This document shows positions 45,733 to 58,075 of a DNA stretch of 64,000 nt, in pieces. Both the position numbers and the translations under genes were made by a program. This stretch comes from Sarcocystis neurona (lineage: Eukaryota > Apicomplexa > Conoidasida > Eucoccidiorida > Sarcocystidae), in NCBI GenBank assembly GCA_000727475.1, contig KL647309.1:202617-266616 (forward strand). The letters run 5' to 3'. The notes beneath the pieces are model-generated. The model did no database searches, was not told the origin of the DNA, and was given only the letters and a program-made list of their open reading frames with translations. Each line of letters starts with the position of its first letter. Position 1 is the first letter of the stretch.

Positions 45733-48700
45733 TTGTGTGCCAAACAGAGGAGTGTGTGCAGCAGCAGGAGTCTTCATAACAGTCTTGGCAGCAGCAACAG
45801 TTCTACGTGGCCGCACAGCAGCTGCAGCAGGGGGTGCCTCCGCTATTGCAGAGCGAGCAGCAGTAGCAGTTGTTGCACCTTTCCTGACAGGAGCCGCCGC
45901 AGCAATCCCTCCCACGGCAGCAATAGTCCCTGCGACTGCAGCAGCAATCCTTGCCACTGCAGCAGCCGAGTTCGCTCCTGTAGCACAAGCCCGTACAGCT
46001 TCAGCCGCATGCAGTCGAACAGCAGTCGAAGGTTCCCGGACAGCAGTAAAGGACTCATTGCTGCCTGTCTAGAAGCCCACTCCAGGCCGCAGGGTAATAA
46101 CGCACGCAAGATTCAAAGTGTGGAGGTCCGCTGCAGTACTGGTGGCTTCTCAAAACCGTCCTGCTGCAGCTGCAACAGCAGCAACACCACAGGGCCTGAT
46201 TCCTCGAGGAGTGCTGCTGCCGCTGCTGGTGGCCGCCCAGCCCGTTCAAAAAACAGCGGCACATGCACGAGCAGCAGCAGCAGCTGCACCACTCTGAATG
46301 ATAATAACAGCAGCCACAGCGACCGCTGTAATAGCGGCAGGAGCTGTTGTCACTGCCGCCGCAGCAGCAGCAGCAGTTGGGCGAGATTCTGCGACTGGAT
46401 GAGAAATCTGCAGCCCAGAGACAGCTACACCAGCTTCCACAGAGGCATTAGCTGCGGTCGCAGCAGCAGGAGGAGCAGCTGCAGCATTTGCAGAGGCAGT
46501 AGCAGCAACAGCTGTAGCACGAGAGGGAACTGCGGCAGCAGCAGCGGAAGCTCTTCAAGCCTGCACAGCACTGACGTCTGCCTCAGCCCTGCGAGGGGAT
46601 GCGGAAAGAGGGATAATGACAGAAGCAGCAACAGCAGCAGTAACAGCAATAGCAGCAGGAAGAGCAGCGGCGGCAGCAGCATCAACAGCGGCACCAGCAG
46701 CAGCAACAGCAGCAGCAACAGCAGCAGCAACAGCAGCAGCACCAACAGCAGCAGCAGTATTAACAGCGGCAGCAACACCAACAGCGACACCAGCAGCAAC
46801 AGCAGCAGCTGCATTAACAGCGGCAGCAACACCAACAGCAGCAACAGCGACAGCGGCAGTAACAGCCGCAGCAGCAGTAACGGCCACAGCAGCAGCAACA
46901 GCCGCACCAGCAGCAGTAATAGCAGCCGCAACTGCAATAGGAGGATAGGCATGAGAGGGACGCTTACGTGTATAAGCAGTCTGCTGCAGAGCAGGAGAAC
47001 TTGCTGCAGTAGCAGCACGGGCAGAAGCGAGCACAGCAAAACTGCGGCGGACCGCACTCACGCTGCTGCAGCACAAAGGGGCGACGGCAGCAGTCGCAGC
47101 AGTAACAAGGTCTGTTCTGCATGCGATAGTGCCCTGCCTTGGACCGATGCAGAAGCGATAGAGTTGTTACGCGAGCCTACAAGGAGCCCGTGGAAGTGTT
47201 CTTTACTGCTGCTGCCAGCCGATGTGTCCCAGCAACAGCAAGCATCTCAGCAGCACGAAGACGCGTCTTCAGGGTGGCGGCAGCAAGTGCATCAGCAGCG
47301 GTCACAGCAGACTCTCCCATTGATTCTGCAGCAGCAACAGCAACATCCTCTGCTTGAACAGAAGGAGGAGGGGAAGGAACAGCAGCAGCAGAGAGAATTT
47401 CGAAGAGAAAGAGGCAACTGCGCGGCTGGTGGCGGTGCGAAGGAGGCAGCGTGGCGGCTGCTGCGGCACCTCAGCCGCATGCAAATGCAGCTGCTGCCTC
47501 GTGCCGCTGCCGCTGCCGCAGCACCTCAACCAGTCATCCACACGAAGTCGGAGCAGCAGCAGGAGACAGAGACACTCCTTCTGCGTGCCGGTGCACCTGG
47601 CACCCTAGCACGAAGAGGGGGAGCAGCAGATGCAGCAGCAGAGAAGGGAAGCAGCTTTTCAGCAGGTGATGCACCTGGAGATGCAACGGTTGTATCAACA
47701 GCAACGCGAGGAGAAGTGCTAGATCCTGCAGCGGCAGCAGCTGCAGCAACGATCGACCGAGTGGCCGCAGGAGGCGGCGAAGGCTCCGAGCAGGAAGCTT
47801 TAGTAAGAGCAGCAGCAGCCACCTGCACACCACTAGTAGCATCAGGGGCAGTGGTTGCAACTGCCGGAGCAGCAGTCTTTTCAAAGGAGACAGCAGCAGC
47901 GGATGCGTCAGCAAAGACAGGTCGCGTCTACGAGACAGGTGGAGAAGAAGAAGCAGCAGCGATACGGGGAAGGGCGACACCAGCAGCAGCAGACTGCGAC
48001 CCCTGGGCCGCCGGCTCCTGCTGCAGCAGGACAACAGCAGCGTACGGCATTCGCAGTCTGCTGAGCGCTGCGCAGCAAATCAGCCAACTAGTACTTGCGC
48101 TGTCGCCCTACTTACAGCAGTGGAGGCAGCCCCTGTCTCCTGCTGCTGCAGCTGCTGCCCGGAAAACCTCCCCGTCCACCAGCATCGCGACACTGTGGTC
48201 GCAGCAAAAACCACAGCAGCAGCAGGGGGGGCCACTGGAGCAGCAGCAACAGCAGAAGCACGCCGAGCAGCACCTGCGCGACGGAGGAACCCAGCAAGAC
48301 AAAGCGAATCTGCAGCAACAGCAGCAGCTGCAACAGGAGAAAGCAGTGACGGCGGAGGGGCCCCAGCAGCGGATTCCGCAGCTGAAGGAAGCACAGCAGC
48401 AGCAGCAGTGGCGACTGCCTCAGGGGCTGCAGTGGGAGAAAGACGAGGGGGTAGAGGAAGAGGAAGCCAAGCAGCTGCGTGGGCAGTCTGTGGCATCCGC
48501 ACGGCTACATACGCAAACCGAAGGATACAGAGCCCGCGGGCGCCTTAGTTCCTGCAGCAACAAGGCAGAGGCCCGCAGCAGCGACGCATGCAGCAGCAGC
48601 AGTAGCAGGATCGACCACCTTTCCGGGAGAAGCAGCCGAGGAAACGGTAGCAGCAGTGGAACAGCATATGACAGCAGCAAGGCACACCAGTCCGAGAGCA

Positions 48701-51700
48701 GCCGCAGCAGCACGTGGGGGAACTGCAGCAGCGAAGCATTCTCTAACAACAGCGGTGCAACTCAGAACTGCAGCAGCCGAGAGAATCTCGACAGCAGCGT
48801 CGGCGCACGTGACAGGGGGAGCGAGCCATCTGACAGCAGCAAGAGCCATGCATACGACAGCAGCGGCACAGCCGATGACGGCAGCAGCAAAGCTCACTAC
48901 CTCAACAACAGAGCGCCTGACAGCAGCAGCGCAGCACGTGGCAGCAGCAGCAGCGCAGCAGGTGACAGCAGCAGTAGCAGCCCAGCAGGTGACAGCAGCA
49001 GCAGCAGCGCAGCAGGTGACAGCAGCAGCAGCAGCGCAGCAGGTGACAACAGCTTTGCATTATTTGATAGCGACGACAGGAACCCCCCCTCTTCCTCCGA
49101 GCGCGAGCTGTTTTTCTCCGCTTGGTCACATGGGGTGCTGCGCTGCTCGCTTGGTACACCGACAGAGGAGCCTCTGCTGTTCAAAGTGTTGTCTGCTGAG
49201 GGCGTCGGCGGTGGGTGCGCCGGCAGCAGACTACGACGCAGCAGTCCTCCTCACAGCAACAGCAGCAGCGGGAGTTGCAGCAGCTTTGACGGCAGCACGG
49301 GGTGGAAGCGAAGCAGCAGCAGCGCGTCTCGAGAAGCGCCGTCGCGGGGACGGCCGGAGCAGCTGCTGCTGCCGTTGCTTTACCGTCCTTGGGCAGGAGA
49401 CGCTGCCGCTGCTGCGTTCGATTCCTCTTGCAGCAGCAGCAGCAGAAAGGCAGACGCGCAGTTTTTTGTCAAGAGCGGCAGCGACGGCCTCACGCCGTCA
49501 AGCCGCAATCGCAGCGCGTCCAGCGGGAACAGCAGCAGGGAGTCCTGCAGCTGCGGCAGCAGCGAATCGACTCACATAAGCAGTGACAGTAGCCAGGAAA
49601 GCAGCAGCCACGACAGCAGCAGCCAGGACAGCAGCAAAAGCAACAGCGATGAAGTGTGTGCTAGTGCTAGCAGCAGCAGACAGACGCTCGTAGATGAAGC
49701 AGCTGCCGTGCCTCGGTCGCGTTGCGAGGATGGCGCCTTTTCTTCGTCCTACTACCCCCCGGCTGCATGGCACCAGCAGCAGCAGCAGCTTTCGCTTCCC
49801 CCTCCGCTTGTCCTCTGCTATCCGATTTTCTCTTTCTTGTCGAAGAAATTCTCTTCAAACGAAGGTAGCCCCTCACCCAAGTTCAGGAACCCACGCCAAA
49901 CCCGTAGAGTGCCATCTTCCTCTACTCTTTTATCTTCGTCTTGTTCTTCGTCTTCGTCTTCTTCTTCGTCTTCGTCTTCTTCTTCTTCTTCTTCGTGTTC
50001 TTCGCCCTCTTCTTCTTCTTCCGGCAGTCCGAATTCTTCTTCTCCGTGTTCTTCTCTGGGTAGGACTCCCCATCACTTTTCTGGTACCTCGTCATCTTCA
50101 TGCGCCGCTTTCGTTCCGCCCTCCTATTGTTCTTCTTCTTCCACCCTGGTGCAGGACCTGCAGGCGCCTCATTGGCTACCGCAGCTGCCTGCGTGCACGC
50201 CGCCACGGCAGCGACAGCAGCAGAAACCCTCTGTCTCTCTGCAGGAGCAGGGACTGCAGCAGCAGCAGCCTACGATGTCTCCGCAGCCGCCTCAGAAGCA
50301 GCAGCCGCAGAAACCGCAGCTGCAAAAGCAGGAGTTGCAGGAGCAGCCACTGCAGGAGCAGCCTGTGCAGCAGGAGCAGTTGCAGGAGCAGCAACTGCAG
50401 GAGCAGCAGTTACAGGGGCAGGAGTTGCAAGAGCAGCAGTTGCAGGAACAGCAGTTGCAGGAGCAGCAGCTGCAGGAGGAGCAGTTGCCGGGGCAGCAGC
50501 AGGAGCGGTGGCATTGTCCGCTCGAGCAGCAACAGTGTGGGGTTTGTCGTCGTCAGCAGCAGCAGCCTGCCGCGACTTCGCAGCAGCAGAGGCAGGAGCC
50601 TTGCGCTGCTGCTGCAGCAGGGGGGAACCGCTCCGACGAAGGCTTGCTCTCTATTTTGCGCCGGCACCTTGTGGCACTGGAGCCAGCAGACGCGCTTGCA
50701 TTGCTGTTCGCGATGAACGCGTTACCTGCTGCAGTAGGTGGCCTGCCCTGGGGTGCTGGTGGCGCTGCAGGGCGGAGGGCGCATACGTCGTTGCGTGCGG
50801 CTGCTGCCGCGCTGCATGATCTCCGCCCCCCTTGCCTTCGAAGGCAGACGGAGCCGGTGGAAGCAGCGGCAACTCTCTTCACGACCCGCGCAGCAACAGC
50901 AGCCGGCGCCGCAGGAGGAGCAGCAGACCCTGCTTCAACAGCGGCTGCGGCATCAGAAACAGCGAGGCGGGGACTCTTGGCAGCCGCAACAAGCGCAGCG
51001 GAACCGGCAGCAGCACCATTAGAGGCAGAGGCAGGTGGGTTCCCTGCAGTAACAGCAGCCGCGGCTTCAGACGCACGTGGCGCAGCCGGGAGGGGGACCC
51101 TCCGGCCATTCGACTCTTCCACAGCAGCGACAGCGGCCTACGTAGAAAGGTGTTCTGCCTCTGTTGCACCTGCAGCAAAACCAGCTTCCGCTGGAGTTCT
51201 CCTCGCAGAAGAAGAGAAGAGCGACGAAGGAGAGCGATTGTCTTTTGTGCGTCTGCTGTTGCAGCAGCTGCTGCCTGCCGCAGCGACGTTGCACGACGAT
51301 TTGCTGTTGGACGTGCTTGGCGCAAGTATACGGCTAGCACGGCTGTTCGGCAGCAAGCAAGTAGCAGCAGCCGCTCTACAAATGACGCACCAACAACAGC
51401 AGCGCGACCACCCGCAGCAGCCGCAGCACCCGCAGCAGCAGCAGCGACGGCGAAAGCAGCAAGAGGATTCCTCGTGGGGAGAAGAGACCAGGTCGTTTGA
51501 GTACCCGGTCGAAGTTGAGAAGCTGGTGCAGCTGCTGCTACCCCGACTGGCGCTCCTTGCTGCACCCGAGCAGCACCTGCGTGCCTGTCCTCCTTCGCTT
51601 TCTCGGTTCACCGATGAAGTGTGCGCCAGCCCCGCCGCGGCGCAGCACCAGCTCGTCCCCAGTGGACTTTCAAGCAGCTACTTTGACGCTCCTGCTGCTG

Positions 51701-52042
51701 CCCCCGGCTTTGCTGCTGCTTTCTCGTCGCGCAGCACTGCCACTGGTGCTGGCGCTGCAACAGGAGGCGAAGGAGGAGGAGGACGGGGGGAAGACCAACT
51801 GCACGCAGGGTCCGGTGCGAGCGACACTGGCGATGCTGCAGCAGGCGGCTGCGCAGCAGCAGCTGCACCGACAGCAACGGAGGGCCCCCACGTCTATGCA
51901 AGCAGCAACGGCAGCAGCTTTCCGGTGCCCTTGCCTTTGCATGCAGTCGTCAACTTCCTCACCGTCCTGCTGACAGCAGAAGCAGAAGGGGCCCCCCTGC
52001 TGCGGCTTGCAGATGCTTCTACGCTTTTTGCCGACTACTGCT
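45733..52042 (+). CDS. Mega-exon of a RAP/HPR-like gene, Ser/Gln/Ala-rich
   Basis: One plus-strand frame, 2,103 codons to the donor TGCT|GTAAGT at 52043. Without splicing it would stop at 52101. The ORF starts at a TTG, so the true start is unknown and may lie beyond the gap. Most of it is homopolymer-rich: AGC-coded Ser (45.9-47.0 and 48.5-49.7 kb), CAG-coded Gln, GCA-coded Ala, a Ser run coded by TCT/TCG (49914-50067) and LQEQQ pentapeptides (50332-50495). Real domain-like sequence appears among these: LLRHLSRMQMQLLP (47.47 kb), AAQQISQLVLALSPYLQQW (48.07), LSILRRHLVALEPADALALL (50.65), FVRLLLQQLLPAAATLHDDL (51.25) and VEKLVQLLLPRLALLA (51.52). These are amphipathic helix pairs, as expected for organellar helical-repeat RNA-binding proteins. 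The early AGC-Ser part may not be translated. Confidence 0.5.
48961..49041 (+). repeat. 27-bp tandem repeat, three copies
   Basis: GGTGACAGCAGCAGCAGCAG with its tail GCGCAGCA, copies at 48961, 48988 and 49015. In frame it codes GDSSSSSAA units. Confidence 0.9.
49914..50067 (+). repeat. TCT/TCG trinucleotide tract coding poly-Ser
   Basis: Pyrimidine-rich tract of TCT, TCG and TCC codons. In the mega-exon frame it encodes about 25 serines with a few Cys, Pro and Gly. It is a different codon set from the AGC-coded serines of the same frame. Confidence 0.85.
50332..50495 (+). repeat. 15-bp tandem repeat (LQEQQ/LQEQ units)
   Basis: About ten copies of TTGCAGGAGCAGCAG-like units. In the mega-exon frame they code LQEQQ and variants, probably a coiled, Gln-rich spacer. 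Confidence 0.85.
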
Positions 52043-54735
52043 GTAAGTCGGTAAAGGCTCCCGAACACACATCTTTACGTACACAGAGAGAGATGGAGTG
52101 ATCCCCACGGGAAGCAGTTCCGCGCGTTTGCTTGAATAGGAAGAAGTCCCGCGCACACACAGACGTGTGTATCGTTGTACGTGTTCGTACGTCTCCACAT
52201 AGAGAGACAATGGCATATAGATATATAGATATGTATTATATATCGGGGAAGAAAACGTAGCACGTTTCTCTTATGTATACCGCATATATACATACGCAGG
52301 AATATATATATATATAATCGAGGTGAACAGGTTACCCTTTTCTTGTATATCATACACTTAACATATAAGGAGAATGTTAACTTCTTACTCCCAGTTATTT
52401 ATACGTATATATATGTGTGTATACGCATATGTGTAATCTGTAAGAGAACACTGTGAACGCGTTCTTCCCGGCTACACATATGCATGTATATGTGTATATA
52501 TATGTATATGCATCTATCGAATACGTAAGAGATACGGGATAAGGCGTTCTTCCCGACCATATATATATATGTGCATATGTGTATGTCTTATCATAGAAGA
52601 ATGCGCTTTCCATGTTGTTCGCGAATATATATGTATGTGTGTGTATGCGAATATGTAATATATACATGAAACGGGTTAACGCGTTCTCCCCGACCATATA
52701 TATATGTGCATATGTGTATGTCTTATCACAGTAGAATGCGCTCAACTTGTTCTTCCCGATTGGTAGAAGAAGATGAGGCGGCGACGTATATTGCCGACAT
52801 TTTATATGCGTATATGTATCTCCCAGTGTACACATGTGTGGCCAGCGTGGAAGGCGACTCTCTCCATGTATAGACACTGGTGTGTAACGGCGGACTGCTA
52901 AGTAGACGTGGAAACGGCGCTTTTCTGAGAAGGGGGAATAGCTTCGATTGCGCCCACACATGTATATCCGTATTCGTATATAAGGAAGGATTGCTCAGTA
53001 GAGCTGCTCGGATCGCGTTGTCTTCGAGCGTGAAGGACGCACAGTCGGACAGTCACGCTAAACGGCTGCATGCAGGCACGGAGACGTCTTTTCTCCTCGT
53101 TTTCGTTTTTCTTCCTCGAATTCCTCTCCTCTCCCCCCCTCCCTGTTTGCGTCTCTTCCTCTCTTTTTTCTGCTCTTTCTCTATTTTTCCTCTCTTTTAT
53201 TTCTCCGTTTGTCTCCCGTCCTTTCCGTACACATGCATGTGTGTGAAGAGCTCTTTCTGTAGAGGTGGGTGTCCCCCACGCATGTTCCGGCGTTGCCTCT
53301 TCTCAGCAGGAGAAGCCAAGCATCTTCGTTGACTGACTGCCCTTCGGGACCCCCCTGCTCTTTCTCTCCCCTCTTCCGTATACGTAGCCACTTGCATATT
53401 TATATATTTATACACGCATGCACTCTTATATTGCTGTATATACACCTCTCGATATCTGCGCGCCATTGTGTGTACTTCTCTCCGAGGATCCATCGTTCTA
53501 CATGTACGTGTGTGCGCATATCTACCGGTAAATACATACGCACATATATATATATATATACAGGCGTATCATCTATATCTACATACAAGCAATCTGTCTC
53601 TCTTACCGTATCTCTCTACATCTGCCTATCTACCTATCTATCTATCCATCCCTCTCTGTGTTTATATATATGTAAATGTATAGACACACACATCTGTGTG
53701 TATAGAGATCTGCAGGCCTCTATATGGATATTGGCCAGGTACGAGTAAGGGACTCATGGGTTCGAAATCTTCTCCATCTTATTCTCTTCTCCTTCCCCAA
53801 CTTTGTCAGTTGCTCGATCTTCTTAACGGAAGCCGATGTAGCCGACTCCTCACGTGCTTTGCTGCCAGGTGTGTCTTCTTCGTCTTCCCTTTCGTGTCTC
53901 TGAGTCTTCTGCTGCTCCCTTTTATTTCCCTCTTCTCTTCTTTTGCTGCGTCTGTTCTCTGCTGCTTCTGTTCTCTGTCTTCCCCTTCTTTTCTTCTGCT
54001 GCAGGAGCGGGGCTGCTGCCGCTCTCGGTTGCCGTCTCGGCCTCCTGGGCCCCTCGCTCGCTTCCGCTTCCTTTCGCCTTTCCCGCAGAAATGTTTGAGT
54101 CTGGCTGCGTCCGAAGAAATGTTCGGTTCGTCTGTGTCACGCTGCTTCACACGAAGACCTGCGTGCAGGCGTGTGTGTGCTGCGCGCGTGCTCCCGTGTG
54201 TGCTTCTTTTGTGTCTGTGTGTCTGTGTTGGTATTTCTCGTATATTCGCTGCCCACCTCTTCCTGCGGCTGGTGTGTCTGTCTCCCATTACAGCAGCCTG
54301 TACGTCTGTCTGCGTCCATCTGCGCGTCTCTCCTAATGCGAGGGAGTATACATTCGCGCCCCACACACGTGAGTGCGTGTGTGTTCTCGTCTGTATGCGT
54401 ATACAGAGAATATGCACAGTTCACAAGGAATACACATGTCCATCTATATCGCTCAGACGCAAGATGCATGCCTATGCCCTTCCTTTCCCATTCGCGTGTG
54501 TGTGTATAGAGAGTCCGTAGAATCGTCAAGAAGGACACGTAGCCGTCTACGTCGTACACAATTATATATCTGCATGCCTGCCCTTCTCATCTGGCCTTGT
54601 CTGTGTGTGTGTGTGTGTGTCTATGTGGAGAGAATCTGGAGAATTAACTAGAAGAACACACGTGCCCATCTGTGGTGGGGACAGGACGTGGGCACATGCA
54701 CTTGCTGCTGATGTCTCTTGGCTGCTGCCGTGCAG
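52043..54735. other. Large repeat-rich intron
   Basis: Between the mega-exon donor and the next exon. Holds TATATA/GTATGT microsatellites, a three-copy tandem repeat (52459-52770), pyrimidine-rich stretches (53090-53230, 53880-54000) and (TATC)n near 53600-53650. No separate gene is supported; open frames rich in Tyr/Ile/Cys are reads through the microsatellites. Confidence 0.5.
52459..52770. repeat. Imperfect tandem repeat, three copies with variable spacing
   Basis: GCGTTCTTCCCG (or TCCCCG) followed by an ATATATGTGCATATGTGTAT-like tail recurs at 52459, 52543 and 52681. The last two copies also share CTTATCA-AG-AGAATGCGCT. Confidence 0.8.
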
Positions 54736-54828
54736 GCGAGCGACTTCCTTTGCTGTCGCCGGTGGATCTCACGAACTTCGTCGGGGCTCTGACGCCGCAC
54801 GGACAGCAGCAGCAGCAGCACGTGCCTG
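54736..54828 (+). CDS. RAP/HPR-like gene, exon 2
   Basis: Acceptor CTGCCGTGCAG, donor CCTG|GTAAAC. The two leading bases complete the codon left by the mega-exon (T|GC = Cys). Reads ERLPLLSPVDLTNFVGALTP, then QQQQQHVP: a helix-turn-helix unit and a Gln run. A further exon may lie at about 55010-55080 behind CCTGCTTGCAG, but its frame is unresolved. Confidence 0.6.
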
Positions 54829-55097
54829 GTAAACAACGGCTGAGCTGCTGCTGTTGCTGCGGCGCGGACGAAAAGTCGATCTGCTCCGTACCGTCTGTCT
54901 GCTTCCCTGCCTTTTTCTAGTGACTCCCCCCTCCACCCCGCAGTTCGCTTTCTCTCTTTCGATCTCCTTTTTTATCTCTTTGTCTCTGTGCGCGTCTCCT
55001 GCTTGCAGTTCTACGTCTCACGTCCGTTCTCCCTTCTCCCGAGCTGCTACGATATTATCAACAGTCTCCGCATTTTCGATCAATGTCGTAGTATCCG

Positions 55098-55445
55098 TTT
55101 GTATGTATACGTATGTATACGTATGTATGTGTATGTATGTATATGCGTGTGTATGTATATGTGTGTGTATGTATATGTATGTGCAGGTATGTATGTATGA
55201 ATATAGGCATGTACATGCGTGTACGTCTGTGTATGTGTGTGTATGTGTAGTGTGTACGTATGTACGTATATGTATGTATGGATGTAAGTTTGTGTGTGTA
55301 TGTACTTCTGTGTATGTGTGTGTATGTATGGATGTATACGTGTACATAGGTATGTGTAGGTATGTATATATGCAAGTATGTATGTATGTATGTATTTGTA
55401 TGTATGCATGCATATATGTATACGATGTGTATGTGTGTCTGTGTG
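55098..55445. repeat. (GTAT)n / (TATG)n array
   Basis: About 350 bases of GTAT, GTGT and ATGT tetramers, intronic in the large plus-strand gene. It is the reverse complement of the array at 57595-58075. Confidence 0.95.
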
Positions 55446-56070
55446 TGTGTGTGCGACGGTTTTTGCCACTTGCCGTTGCGTGTAGAGCTCTTTTGTTTCC
55501 TTTTCCTCTACATCCTTCTCCTCCATCTTGTTTTGGCGATGTCTTTTTTTCACACGCCCACCCGAACACTTGTGTGGCTGTCTTTGGCCAGCTTGCTTGA
55601 GTGGACGCACCAACAACATCGTACAGTACGCCGGCTGCAACAGCGACGCCTTTGCGTGCGTTGGCGCTGCTGCGGTTACTCTTGTGACTCTCCATGCCGC
55701 TGCTCCTGTTCCTGCGGCCCTGGCTGCTGTTGCTGCTACGGCAGGCGCGCTGGCTGTTGCTGCCGTGCGGTGCTGCCCTGCCGCTGCCGGCTGCTGTGGC
55801 TGTTGCTGCTGCTGCAGCCGTTTTGTCGGTGCTGCTGCTGTTCTCGTGCGACTGCTGCTGGCGCTGCTCTGGCGGGGTGGCTCTGCCCGCTGCTGCTGTT
55901 CTCGTGCGACTGCTGCTGGCGCTGCTCTGGCGGGGTGGCTCTGCCCGCTGCTGCTGTGCCTGTTGCTGCTGCTGCGGGTGTTAACCGTGTCGCTTCTCTC
56001 TGCGTTACTGTGGCTGTTGCTGCTGTTCTCAATCAGCTGCGGACGAATTTTCTCTCTTTCTCGCTGCGAA

Positions 56071-56151
56071 GGAGCTGCAACGCCGCGCTGCAAGCCTTCC
56101 TCCGCCATGTGTGGCCGTGCTGGTTGATGCGTATGCCCGCGTTGGGTTAGA
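56071..56151 (+). CDS. RAP/HPR-like gene, internal exon
   Basis: Preceded by a long pyrimidine tract ending GCGAAG and followed by GAG|GTACGT. Reads ELQRRAASLPPPCVAVLVDA, YARVGLE, a typical helical-repeat segment. Phase 0 at both ends; its join to exon 2 (phase 1) is not explained, so another exon probably lies between. Confidence 0.55.
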
Positions 56152-56954
56152 GGTACGTGCGTGAAGTCTTCCACTTTTTCTTCTCTCACTTCTCCTCTGC
56201 ACATCGATCCGTTTTCTTCCGTCCTTCTGCTCTCGGCGTTTGACAGGCACTGCCTTCTTCCGTTTTTGCTGCGTCTTCCTCTAGCTCCACGTCAGAGGTC
56301 GCCCGCAGACGACGAGGAAAGCAGCGCTCGTCAACTTGTCCGCATTATCAATACCCCTACACGCATGCATATATAAATAAATAGACGTATGAAAGGACAT
56401 GGATGCATGCATGCGCTTACATGTGTGCGTCCACATATGGGCAGGGACGCGAGGAGAAGAGACGCTTCACACCGCATGCACACGCACGCCGATGCACGCC
56501 CTCGCATATATCTACGTGAAACGGAAGACCGGTTTGTAGATACATGCACGCACTTGGTCAGACGCAGAGTTCTTTTTGCGCATGCGTCTCTCTACAACCA
56601 CACACAAGTAATACATCTCTATAAGCACGTGTATCTGCGTGTATGTGGAGGCACGTGAAGAGCCCTTCTATGCGTGTCTTTCTGCGTGCACGTATCTTCC
56701 GATCTTTTACTTTACACATCTCTACCCTATGTATGTGTCTGCCTACACGTACATACATATATATGTGTAGGGGTGGATATATGTGGATACAGGTCCCTGT
56801 GCCTCCCTAAGCATGCATGTGTCTGCATATATATCTTTAGATGTGTATATGTATACGTGTGTATATATACAGATCTTGAGAGTCTTGCGGCCCGGGTGAC
56901 GATCACTTGTGCCTGATGAGGCGCATCGTGTGGACGTGTGTATGACTGTCGCAG

Positions 56955-57053
56955 GATGCTTCTTTCTACGAAGCTCTCGCGCTGCAAGTGCAGCAGCAAG
57001 TCTCTGCGTTTGGTCCAACCCAGCTCGTCTCCGTCGTCACCGGCTTTCAGAAA
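56955..57053 (+). CDS. RAP/HPR-like gene, internal exon
   Basis: Acceptor ACTGTCGCAG, donor AAA|GTAAGC, 33 codons in phase 0. Reads DASFYEALALQVQQQVSAFG, PTQLVSVVTGFQK: two amphipathic helices with the spacing of HPR/FASTK-type repeats. It follows the preceding exon in phase. Confidence 0.7.
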
Positions 57054-57315
57054 GTAAGCGCGCGCGCAGCACTGCTATTCCCCGACGTATATATATATAT
57101 ATATAAAGAGCTGCTGTAGCTGCTTCACTCCCGGGGCTGCTTCATTAGGGCTGCGGCTCGTGATACAGCTGTCCTGCGGCTGCTCTTCCTGCTGCCGCTG
57201 TCTCTCTGGTTTCGACGCTTTTGCTACAGCGAGCCCGCCGCTTGCCGGCGGCGTTTTTCGACTCTCTGCTTCCCGACTGCTGCGGACCCACCGCTGTCGC
57301 TGCTGCTGCTCCTAG

Positions 57316-57410
57316 GTGTTTTTCCGTAGCAAGCTCGACAGAGGGGACATGGTGACAGGCGATGCTTTCTCTCGAGCGCTGCTGCTGCTGCATCTGCATG
57401 CACTGCGTTC
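57316..57410 (+). CDS. RAP/HPR-like gene, internal exon
   Basis: Acceptor GCTGCTCCTAG. Reads VFFRSKLDRGDMVTGDAFSR, ALLLLHLHALR and follows the previous exon in phase 0. The donor is weak (TTC|GTGCAT, phase 2). It would match an acceptor before 58761 (WKHQRLLLQRARLHTRVAAL), which is a possible further exon. Confidence 0.5.
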
Positions 57411-57594
57411 GTGCATGCAGATATATAGACATTGAGAAAAGTGATAAGACGCTGTGAGTAATATGAAGTGCTGGTGGTGGGGCTGCTCTGCATCTACGTG
57501 TGCTTGTTGCCACACTGAGATTCGGCTACAAAGACGCATGCATCTGGTTCGAGGTCGTCGGGCAGATAATTGCCAAGCCACACACTTGTGTCCG

Positions 57595-58075
57595 TCCATA
57601 GATACATAGATATATAGATATGTACATAGATACATAGATACATGCATACATATTTACATACATACATACGCACATACATACATGCATATTTACGTACATA
57701 CATACATAGGTGCAGACATACATACATAGGTACAGACATACATACGTATGTACATACATACGTATGTACATACATACATACGTACGCACATACAAACATA
57801 CGTACATACACACATATACATACATGCATATTTACGTACATACATACGTACATACATACATACATATTTACGTACATACATACATACGTACAGACATACA
57901 TACGTATGTACATACATGCATACGTACGCACATACAAACATACGTACATACACACATATACATACATGCATATATACGTACATACACACATACATACGTA
58001 CATATATACATATCTATACACATACACACACATACATATACATATATACATATAAATGCATACATCTCTGTGCCT
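57595..58075. repeat. (CATA)n / (TACA)n array
   Basis: About 480 bases of CATA, TACA and CGTA tetramers, intronic, complementary to the (TATG)n array at 55098-55445. Open frames rich in Tyr/Ile/Thr/His here are artefacts of the repeat. Confidence 0.95.

Noticed and set aside
44457..45957. Minus-strand frames spanning the N gap
   Set aside because: Continuity depends on 606 unknown bases and on CAG repeats, so no protein can be inferred.
49922..50206. Minus-strand Lys/Thr-rich frame
   Set aside because: It is the complement of the TCT/TCG serine tract.
55018..56204. Minus-strand Thr/His/Ile/Tyr-rich frame up to 374 codons
   Set aside because: It runs through the (GTAT)n array and then CTG-rich sequence; the plus strand has better exons with splice sites in the same place.
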